NCBI GenBank assembly: GCA_902795255.1 | Contig: CADBKS010000181.1 | Span: forward strand, 1-5,893 | Length of the DNA stretch: 5,893 bases | Reading direction: 5' to 3' | From: an uncultured Chloroflexota bacterium | Lineage (GTDB): Bacteria; Chloroflexota; Anaerolineae; Anaerolineales; Anaerolineaceae | Part shown: piece by piece, positions 1-4,938 of the stretch | Numbering within the stretch: position 1 is the first letter of the stretch | Layout of the letters: each line of letters begins with the position of its first letter | Made by a program: the position numbers and the translations under genes | Notes under the pieces: model-generated | Database searches by the model: none | The model's input: the letters and a program-made list of their open reading frames with translations, nothing else | Told to the model about the DNA's origin: nothing

Positions 1-6
1 TTCCAT
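1..6 (-). CDS. 5' end of a further downstream gene (partial, two codons visible)
   Basis: Only the start of this gene is in the window, so its product is unknown. The ATG at 6-4 (minus strand), followed by GAA, has a GAGGAG ribosome binding site 8 nt upstream at 20-15, the best initiation context after the acyltransferase stop. A competing start, ATG at 50-48, lies in another frame just 2 nt after that stop and would read MTARQSELMDEEIIKW to the edge. It has no clear Shine-Dalgarno sequence. Either way the gene follows the acyltransferase by fewer than 50 nt and is probably cotranscribed with it. Confidence 0.45.
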
Positions 7-14
7 TTTATGAT

Positions 15-20
15 CTCCTC
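15..20 (-). promoter_or_regulatory. Ribosome binding site GAGGAG of the left-edge gene
   Basis: GAGGAG on the minus strand lies 8 nt before the ATG at 6-4. It favours that start over ATG 50-48, in whose frame these bases would be two Glu codons. Confidence 0.45.
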
Positions 21-52
21 ATCCATAAGTTCACTTTGCCGCGCGGTCATCT

Positions 53-742
53 TCAGTTCAAACCGGATGCCCCGCAATACTTTTTGTATTCTTCCGCCAG
101 CAGATCCAGGTTCCCGGCGGTCAGGTCCGCCGAAAGCAGCGGCCAGTTTTTTACGACCATCTCATACGGCCAGTCCCACCAGCGGATCTCCAGCAGCTTC
201 GCGATCTGTTCTTCGGGAAAGCGGTAACGGATGACCCGCGCCGGCACACCGGCCGCGACCGCGTAAGGCGGAATGCTCTTGGTGATGACAGCTCCCGCGC
301 CCAGGACCGCCCCGTCCCCGACGGTCAGCCCCTCCTTGCGGACCACGGAAACACCCTGACCGATCCAGACGTCATTCCCGATCCGGACCGGCTCCTCATC
401 CGGATGCCTCCGGATCTTCCCGCAGAGGCGGTTCTTCACCCGGTAATCCGGCATCATGGAAACGGCATGGTAATTGTGCTCATTCCCGCCAATATCGACC
501 AGCCGGGAGATACAGCAGTACTTTCCCACTTCCGCCCACATGATGGAAGTGTCCGCCCCGGTGTAAGTCATATCGCCGATTTTCGCAGCCCGGATCAGGT
601 TGCGTTTTTCAATATCGCAATAAGCACCGATCTCCGAACTCAGAATGATCGAATCATTATCGATGTTTGTTTTGGTCCCGATCCTGCTTTGCTTTACCAG
701 AACATTCGTCCCGGTTTTGTAATCCGTCTGCTGTGTTTCCAT
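53..742 (-). CDS. Left-handed beta-helix (hexapeptide-repeat) acyltransferase, CatB/xenobiotic-acetyltransferase-like
   Basis: This 229-residue protein probably moves an acetyl or other acyl group from a CoA donor to a hydroxyl or amine of a small molecule or sugar. Imperfect hexapeptide repeats run through residues 20-80. The hallmark C-terminal coil VRIGNDVWIGQGVSVV (119-134) is followed by TVGDGAVLGAGAVI (140-153) and the family signature PPYAVAAGVPARVIRYRF (158-175). After this come EEQIAKLLEIRWWDWP and a short helical tail. GGNEHNYH (85-92) sits where xenobiotic acetyltransferases carry their catalytic histidine, so H89 is the likely base. I chose the ATG at 742 because GGGAG lies 7 nt upstream; a GTG at 778 in the same frame would add 12 residues and has no ribosome binding site. 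It lies 202 nt downstream of the ligase gene. Trimeric and cytosolic by family. The acceptor is unknown: a sugar, amino sugar or phosphonate headgroup are all possible. Confidence 0.85.
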   Translation of the reverse strand: METQQTDYKTGTNVLVKQSRIGTKTNIDNDSIILSSEIGAYCDIEKRNLIRAAKIGDMTYTGADTSIMWAEVGKYCCISRLVDIGGNEHNYHAVSMMPDYRVKNRLCGKIRRHPDEEPVRIGNDVWIGQGVSVVRKEGLTVGDGAVLGAGAVITKSIPPYAVAAGVPARVIRYRFPEEQIAKLLEIRWWDWPYEMVVKNWPLLSADLTAGNLDLLAEEYKKYCGASGLN

Positions 743-749
743 TTGTTTT

Positions 750-754
750 CTCCC
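750..754 (-). promoter_or_regulatory. Ribosome binding site GGGAG of the acyltransferase gene
   Basis: GGGAG is followed by 7 nt (AAAACAA) and the ATG at 742. It decides the start over the in-frame GTG at 778. Confidence 0.6.
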
Positions 755-868
755 GAAAGAACGCACCTTGATATACACATGGCATTCGGAAGCGAGTGCT
801 TCGCATGGCGCGGCATGGCTGCCTGTTTGTCAGCATGAGTTACCTGCGCGCCCGGTTTTTAATGGGCC

Positions 869-913
869 TGAGACAACACTTTGTTTCTATAACCCGGCTC
901 GTAATATGTCTCA
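869..913. repeat. Inverted repeat TGAGACA/TGTCTCA spanning the candidate promoter
   Basis: Perfect 7-bp arms at 869-875 and 907-913 are separated by 31 nt. One arm overlaps the candidate -35 box and the other lies just downstream of the predicted start site. It could be an operator pair or a leader hairpin, but arms this short also arise by chance. Confidence 0.35.
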
Positions 914-914
914 A
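886..914 (-). promoter_or_regulatory. Candidate sigma-70-type promoter for the acyltransferase gene
   Basis: On the minus strand, TTGAGA (914-909, five of six matches to TTGACA) is separated by exactly 17 nt from TATAGA (891-886, four of six matches to TATAAT). It lies just after the ligase stop at 945. Transcription would start near 879 and give a leader of about 135 nt before the ATG at 742. The -35 box overlaps one arm of a dyad (869-913), so the promoter could be regulated. Confidence 0.5.
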
Positions 915-944
915 CCGCCTGAATGCGTAGATTTCCCGTCCCGG

Positions 945-2351
945 TCAGTCCATTTCGTTCAGTTTTCCGTACAGCGTTTTGCCCGACGCGTTTTTCGGGA
1001 TCTCCGGGATGACCCGGACCCGGCATAAGCCCGGGTTGATCAGTGCGGTTTTCGTCAGGTATTCCGTGACCGGTGCTTCAAGCGCCGCGTCCGTTACGAA
1101 CACCCGCAGCCGGTCATCCGTACCCGCACAGGCGAGATCCGCTGTATCAAAGAGCTTCTTCAGGCGCAGTTCCGTCTCATCCAGGCTGAGGCGTTTGCCG
1201 AGCAGCTTGATAAAGCGCTTTTTTCTGCCCGCAACATAGTAATAGCCGTCCTCATCACGGTAGGCCATATCCCCGGTGAGGAGCCGTCCGTGAAGTTCAT
1301 CCGCTTTCGCGAGATCTTCCCCGCACTCCGCATAGCCCATCATCACATTTTCACCATAATAGACCAGCTCGCCCGTTTTGCCGGCTTCGGTGATAACATT
1401 CCCGTCTTCATCAGCCAGTTCATAGCGGCCGCCCGGGATCGGGATGCCCATGCTGCCGGATTTCCGGAGCGCGTCCTGCCATGGGAGATAGCCCATTCTC
1501 GAGGTCGCCTCCGAGGCGCCGTACATCACAAAGAAACGCTTCCCGTTATCGGCCGCATACTGCGAAAAGAACTGCTGCAGTTCAGGGGAAAGCTTCCCGC
1601 CCGCCTGTGTCAGTGTTTTCAGGGAAGGCAGGGACTTTTTCGTTATGCGCAGTTTAAAAAGCATCTCATACATGAACGGCACCCCGCTGAAAGAGGTCAC
1701 CTGTTTCTCATTGAACAGCTTCCAGAATGCCCCCTTATAGCAGCTCTCGTCCGTGACGACGATCGAAGCGCCCGCCATCAGATGGGTATTGATCACCGAC
1801 AACCCGTAGACATAGTTCATCGGCAGCGATGTGACGGCCTTTTCGCTTTCGGTGATCCCGAGATATTCAATGATCGACTGCGCGTTGGCGGTGATATTCC
1901 GCCGGGACTGCCGGACCAGCTTCGGGACCCCCACGGACCCGGATGTATTGATCAGCAGCGCCAGGTCTTCATGCAGCGGCCACGGGTCCGGAATATTCGT
2001 TTTCAGCAGCACATACCCGAGCGTACGGAAGACCGCTTCATACGTCCCGAATCCGTCAGACGCCTCTTCCGGCGCCCATAAATACTGCGGGCGGTACCGT
2101 GCGGTCAGATCCGCCAGCAGGTCCCGGTCGATTTTCTCATCCAGCATCAGCGGGACAATACCGTGATTCAGAAACGCGGCATATCCGGCCAGAGAACCGA
2201 CCGTATTCCCCGCCAGGACAAACACCAGTGCCCTTTCCGGAATATGCGACGCGATTTCCGACGTGACCTGATGCAGATTCCCGTAAGACAGGAACCGGTC
2301 TTCTGTCTCGACCGCGGTATTATCTTGATACTTCAGATAATCCCAAATCAT
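945..2351 (-). CDS. AMP-forming acyl/aryl-acid ligase (ANL superfamily adenylation enzyme)
   Basis: This 468-residue cytosolic enzyme would adenylate a carboxylic acid with ATP and pass the acyl group to CoA or a carrier-protein thiol. The motifs are in order: P-loop INTSGSVGVPK (134-144), LPMNYVYGLSVINTHLMAG (176-194), FSGVPFMYEML (221-231), YGASE (277-281), TGD (359-361), hinge region GRKKRFIKLLGKRL (375-388) and the C-terminal catalytic lysine K458 in PKNASGKTLYGKL. All major adenylation residues are present, so it should be active. V140 occupies a P-loop position that is usually Thr or Ser. The protein is shorter than typical acyl-CoA synthetases (500-560 residues), mostly in the N-terminal domain, and resembles stand-alone adenylation proteins of polysaccharide and secondary-metabolite loci. 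The start at 2351 fits the family N-terminus, although the ribosome binding site is poor. The substrate cannot be read from sequence. The hexapeptide acyltransferase downstream could use its product. Confidence 0.85.
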   Translation of the reverse strand: MIWDYLKYQDNTAVETEDRFLSYGNLHQVTSEIASHIPERALVFVLAGNTVGSLAGYAAFLNHGIVPLMLDEKIDRDLLADLTARYRPQYLWAPEEASDGFGTYEAVFRTLGYVLLKTNIPDPWPLHEDLALLINTSGSVGVPKLVRQSRRNITANAQSIIEYLGITESEKAVTSLPMNYVYGLSVINTHLMAGASIVVTDESCYKGAFWKLFNEKQVTSFSGVPFMYEMLFKLRITKKSLPSLKTLTQAGGKLSPELQQFFSQYAADNGKRFFVMYGASEATSRMGYLPWQDALRKSGSMGIPIPGGRYELADEDGNVITEAGKTGELVYYGENVMMGYAECGEDLAKADELHGRLLTGDMAYRDEDGYYYVAGRKKRFIKLLGKRLSLDETELRLKKLFDTADLACAGTDDRLRVFVTDAALEAPVTEYLTKTALINPGLCRVRVIPEIPKNASGKTLYGKLNEMD

Positions 2352-2357
2352 TTTTTC

Positions 2358-2370
2358 AACGGATCCCGTT
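2358..2370 (-). promoter_or_regulatory. Small hairpin just upstream of the ligase start codon
   Basis: AACGG-GAT-CCGTT on the minus strand forms a 5-bp stem with a 3-nt loop, 6 nt before the ATG at 2351. The only purine-rich stretch resembling a ribosome binding site (GGGA, 2367-2364) lies inside it and is too far from the ATG at 12 nt. Flanks are A-rich. It could limit or control translation, or the gene may use an A-rich initiation region. Confidence 0.3.
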
Positions 2371-2419
2371 TTTATTTGATGTACAGAACAGCGGCAGCTG
2401 ATGCGTCCGGCCTTTGCTG

Positions 2420-2431
2420 TTTATTTCTATA
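2420..2431 (-). promoter_or_regulatory. Promoter-like -10 motif upstream of the ligase gene
   Basis: TATAGAAATAAA (2431-2420) matches 11 of 12 bases of TATAGAAACAAA at 891-880, the -10 region of the acyltransferase promoter candidate. It lies between the terminator of the dehydrogenase gene and the ligase start, where a promoter is expected. I see no good -35 box at 16-18 nt, so activator dependence or a chance match are both possible. Confidence 0.35.
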
Positions 2432-2439
2432 CGCAATCA

Positions 2440-2456
2440 TTTCCCGGCCGGGGAAA
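2440..2456. repeat. GC-rich near-palindrome TTTCCCGGCCGGGGAAA
   Basis: Arms TTTCCC and GGGAAA surround GGCCG. It sits directly between the terminator T-tract and the candidate -10 motif of the ligase gene, roughly where a -35 box would lie. This position suits an operator, but it could also be a second small hairpin of the terminator region. Confidence 0.3.
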
Positions 2457-2457
2457 C

Positions 2458-2502
2458 AAAAACCCCCTGACAGTACAGTTCCGGAAATGGTACCTTCAGG
2501 GG
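2458..2502 (-). terminator. Intrinsic terminator after the phnW-dehydrogenase pair
   Basis: On the minus strand CCCCTGA (2502-2496) pairs with TCAGGGG (2470-2464) and is followed at once by GTTTTTGTTT. Inside the stem GTAC pairs with GTAC, and the loop holds the palindrome TTCCGGAA. It begins 31 nt after the dehydrogenase stop. This is the best terminator in the window and marks the end of a transcription unit. Confidence 0.8.
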
Positions 2503-2533
2503 AAATTATAAATTCGTTTGAAAGATTTGTAAA

Positions 2534-3655
2534 TTACAGAAGCGGCTTCAGGATCCGGTGGTAGAGACTGTCGATCGTCTCCTCATCCAGCCTGACCGGG
2601 TGGTTTTTGAGCCGAACCGGGTTCACACTGTTTTTCAGCACCGCAAACTGTTCATCCGAAGCGGACGGGACTTCCAGCCCCATCCCGTAAAAAATAGCCG
2701 CGAAACGCAGCGCACCGCTCCCGGCATCCGTACCGCCGAGCAGCTGTCCGAGCTCATCCAGCGTATCTTTCAGATAAGCCGCGCCGCGCGGGTCGATGCA
2801 CAGCTCCGTATGCGCGGCCATGTGCGGGAAAAGCTCCCGGCAGCACAGTGCCGCAGCGTGGCCATGTGAAGTTCCGAAAAGCGTGGTGATCTTGTAACAC
2901 ATGGCATGGCCGGCTGTTGTCTGCGTGATGTTGATCGCCTTTCCGGCCAGGTTTGCGGCCAGCAGCATCCCGCTGTTGCCCTCATCCGTATTGGCCAGAT
3001 AACCGTCCATGTGCTCCAGCACGCCCCGGATCGCGGAGCGGCTGAATTGTTTGCTTTTCTCCGTGCTGTTCACGGACCAGAAGCTCTCAACGGCATGACA
3101 GAGCGCGTCCAGCATCGTGGCTTTTTTCTGATACAGCGGGAGCGCCCTCAGACAGGCAGGATCCATCAGCACAGCACCGGGGATGCCGCTTTCATGGGTA
3201 ATGCTCTGTTTTTCCCCGTTATAATAGATGACCGCGTAGCGTGTCGCCTCGCTTCCGGTTCCGGCTGTGGTCGGCACGGCCAGGAAGGGGATACGGTTCG
3301 GGACGATCGGCTGTTTCAGGAAACCGCCGTCCTCCCCGTCACCTTCCATCTCAGCGAAAAGTTTGATGCACTTCGCCACATCCATGGCGGACCCGCCGCC
3401 GATTCCGACAACAGCACAGCAGTTTTCCTTCCGGAAAAGCGCGACACCCTCCGTGACCGATTCATAGCGCGGATTCGGCTGAAAATCGGAAAAACGGACG
3501 ACTTTTCCGCCAGGACGCTCAAAAAAAGCGTTCAGTTCCGTCTGGAAGCGGATCGAACGTCCGCAGACGAGCAGCAGCTTCCCCGGACAGTTTTTCCGGA
3601 TCCACTCCTCAAGCCCGCGGTAATTTTCCCCCGGTCTGATGATCTCTTGTTCCAT
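2534..3655 (-). CDS. Iron-containing (group III) alcohol dehydrogenase, probable phosphonoacetaldehyde reductase
   Basis: The likely reaction is NAD(P)H-dependent reduction of phosphonoacetaldehyde to 2-hydroxyethylphosphonate in the cytosol. The protein is 373 residues, normal for the family. GIGGGSAMDVAK (84-95) is the dinucleotide-binding glycine loop and PTTAGTGSEAT (128-138) the conserved phosphate-contacting stretch. Metal ligands are D183 and H187 (MLDALCHAVE), H250 (TAGHAMCYK) and H264 (GTSHGHA). Their spacings of 4, 63 and 14 equal those of the FucO-type family as I recall it. The GHAMCYKITTLFGTSHGHAAAL block resembles hydroxyethylphosphonate dehydrogenases more than general alcohol dehydrogenases, and the phnW neighbour supports this. 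The start has AGGAGG 7 nt upstream. It is 46 nt downstream of phnW and is followed by a terminator. It could instead reduce another phosphonate or aldehyde; the iron-dehydrogenase call is near certain, the substrate less so. Confidence 0.87.
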   Translation of the reverse strand: MEQEIIRPGENYRGLEEWIRKNCPGKLLLVCGRSIRFQTELNAFFERPGGKVVRFSDFQPNPRYESVTEGVALFRKENCCAVVGIGGGSAMDVAKCIKLFAEMEGDGEDGGFLKQPIVPNRIPFLAVPTTAGTGSEATRYAVIYYNGEKQSITHESGIPGAVLMDPACLRALPLYQKKATMLDALCHAVESFWSVNSTEKSKQFSRSAIRGVLEHMDGYLANTDEGNSGMLLAANLAGKAINITQTTAGHAMCYKITTLFGTSHGHAAALCCRELFPHMAAHTELCIDPRGAAYLKDTLDELGQLLGGTDAGSGALRFAAIFYGMGLEVPSASDEQFAVLKNSVNPVRLKNHPVRLDEETIDSLYHRILKPLL

Positions 3656-3662
3656 GGCTGTT

Positions 3663-3668
3663 CCTCCT
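3663..3668 (-). promoter_or_regulatory. Ribosome binding site AGGAGG of the dehydrogenase gene
   Basis: Perfect AGGAGG within AAAGGAGGAACAGCC, 7 nt before the ATG at 3655. It is the strongest ribosome binding site in the window and lies in the 46-nt phnW-dehydrogenase spacer. Confidence 0.8.
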
Positions 3669-3701
3669 TTGCCGCCCTACTATATCGAGCCGGACAGTCT
3701 T

Positions 3702-4793
3702 TCAGGCTTTAGAGGCCAGAAACTCTTTATAAATCGAGATCAGCTTTTCGATGTCCTCACGGTAGATCTCACCGATATTGCCGATCCGGAAGGTCTCTGC
3801 TTCCGTCAGCTTGCCCGGATAAATGGCATAACCGCGCGCCTTGATATACTCGTACATCTCGCTGAAGGTATAATTGCGGTTTTCCGGGTAAAAGAAGGTC
3901 GTGATGACCGGCCCCTGGTGTTCTTTATCGATATAGGTCGTGTAACCGAGCTTTTCCATCTCACTGATCAGCAGACGGTTGTTTTCCGTATAGCGTTTGT
4001 TCCGTGCCGGGATCCCGCCTTCCGCTTTCAGCTCTTCAAGCGCTTTCGCAAATGCAAGGACCACATGGGTCGGGGATGTAAAGCGCCATTTGCCGTCGTA
4101 CATTCCTTTCCACTGATCGTACAGATCCAGCGACAGGCTCACGGCTTTGCCCTCGCACTTTTTCAGCTCATCCAGCCGGCAGATGATAAAGCTGAACCCC
4201 GGGACACCCTGGATGCACTTGTTTGCTGAGGAAATGATGAAGTCGATGCCCCAGTCCGCGACGGGAATCTCGACCCCGGCAAAGGAGGACATGGCGTCCA
4301 CAATAAATACCTTGCCGGCTTTCTTCACGACTGCCGCAACGGATTCGAGATCATTCAGGATCCCCGATGTCGTTTCGCTGTGGACCATGGAGACGTGGGT
4401 GATCTCCGGATCTAGTGCAAGCTGTTCACGGACTGTCTCCGCGTCCGGTACTTTGTCGTACGGGAAACGGCAAATGGTATATTTCAGTCCCGCGTGTTCA
4501 CAGATATCCGCCTGACGTTCCCCGTAAGCACCGTTGGAAAGGATCAGCAGCTTACCGTCTTTCCCAACAGAGCTGGTGATCGCGGACTCGACCCCGAAAG
4601 TCCCGCTGCCCTGCATCAGCACACAGGTATATTCCTCCGGCGAAACATGCGCCAGTTCCAGCAGTTCGGCACGGATCTTCTGTGTGATCTGTTTGTAATC
4701 ACTGTCCCATGTACAGTGATCTGTCAACATCTCCCGTTTGACGGACTCGCTGGTGCTCAGCGGTCCGGGTGTAAGCAATTTGTAATTGACCAT
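3702..4793 (-). CDS. phnW: 2-aminoethylphosphonate:pyruvate aminotransferase
   Basis: This PLP enzyme interconverts 2-aminoethylphosphonate plus pyruvate with phosphonoacetaldehyde plus alanine. Next to PepM it most likely runs toward AEP synthesis. The 363-residue length is typical. Visible are the N-terminal LLTPGPLSTS (6-15), WDSDY (29-33), the cofactor-site QGSGTFGVE (61-69), HSETTSGILN (138-147), D166 in IVDAMSSF (pyridine-nitrogen contact), the Schiff-base lysine K192 in SSANKCIQGVPGF (188-200), RFTSPTHVV (237-245) and the substrate arginine R336 in FRIGNIG. I chose the ATG at 4793 because GGAAGG lies 6 nt upstream and the product starts in register with known PhnW. The in-frame ATG at 4832 has no ribosome binding site and would add 13 atypical residues. 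The dehydrogenase gene follows after 46 nt. A related transaminase acting on phosphonopyruvate is a less likely alternative. Confidence 0.95.
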   Translation of the reverse strand: MVNYKLLTPGPLSTSESVKREMLTDHCTWDSDYKQITQKIRAELLELAHVSPEEYTCVLMQGSGTFGVESAITSSVGKDGKLLILSNGAYGERQADICEHAGLKYTICRFPYDKVPDAETVREQLALDPEITHVSMVHSETTSGILNDLESVAAVVKKAGKVFIVDAMSSFAGVEIPVADWGIDFIISSANKCIQGVPGFSFIICRLDELKKCEGKAVSLSLDLYDQWKGMYDGKWRFTSPTHVVLAFAKALEELKAEGGIPARNKRYTENNRLLISEMEKLGYTTYIDKEHQGPVITTFFYPENRNYTFSEMYEYIKARGYAIYPGKLTEAETFRIGNIGEIYREDIEKLISIYKEFLASKA

Positions 4794-4799
4794 ATAAAA

Positions 4800-4805
4800 C
4801 CTTCC
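4800..4805 (-). promoter_or_regulatory. Ribosome binding site GGAAGG of phnW
   Basis: GGAAGG followed by TTTTAT and the ATG at 4793. It decides the phnW start over the upstream in-frame ATG at 4832. Confidence 0.65.
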
Positions 4806-4866
4806 GGATAAGCTCACGATAAAACTGCCCATGGCGTTCCGCAGGCAGGTTCTTTATATATCACGG

Positions 4867-4902
4867 AAAGGCAGCGGATCCGGTTATGATCCGGCTGCCT
4901 TT
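4867..4902 (-). terminator. Strong hairpin between pepM and phnW (possible terminator or attenuator)
   Basis: AAAGGCAGC-GGATC and GATCC-G-GCTGCCTTT form 14 base pairs with one bulged G and a 7-nt loop, starting 36 nt after the pepM stop. On the minus-strand transcript only three Us follow, all inside the stem, so termination may be partial. On the plus strand the T-run is one base longer. A TGATATATAAAG stretch (4863-4852), like an extended -10, lies just downstream, so phnW may be driven by read-through, its own promoter, or both. Confidence 0.5.
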
Positions 4903-4938
4903 TCGCACTCACGGCGGCCCGTTCTTCTGCCGGGCTCC

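Noticed and set aside
743..778. Longer acyltransferase start at GTG 778
   Set aside because: No ribosome binding site precedes it, whereas the ATG at 742 has GGGAG at 7 nt.
789..802. GAAGC/GCTTC hairpin in the acyltransferase leader
   Set aside because: A 5-bp stem with a 4-nt loop and no T-tract is too weak to call a terminator or riboswitch; no known riboswitch fold was recognised in the leader.
778..819. Three copies of CATGGC (778-783, 804-809, 814-819) in the acyltransferase leader
   Set aside because: The copies are very short and irregularly spaced, and a chance origin in GC-rich spacer is likely.
664..836. Minus-strand small ORF starting at ATG 836 and overlapping the acyltransferase start in another frame, about 58 codons
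   Set aside because: It is rich in Arg, Cys and Gln with no recognisable domain and no good ribosome binding site; it looks like a shadow frame.
1290..2081. Long plus-strand open frame opposite the ligase gene (also 2906-3712 and 3639-4229 opposite the dehydrogenase and phnW)
   Set aside because: Each lies antisense to a well-supported gene, has a shadow-like composition (many Arg, His, Pro) and no family motifs.
4794..4832. Longer phnW start at ATG 4832
   Set aside because: It has no ribosome binding site, and the extra 13 residues are not typical of PhnW; the ATG at 4793 has GGAAGG at 6 nt.
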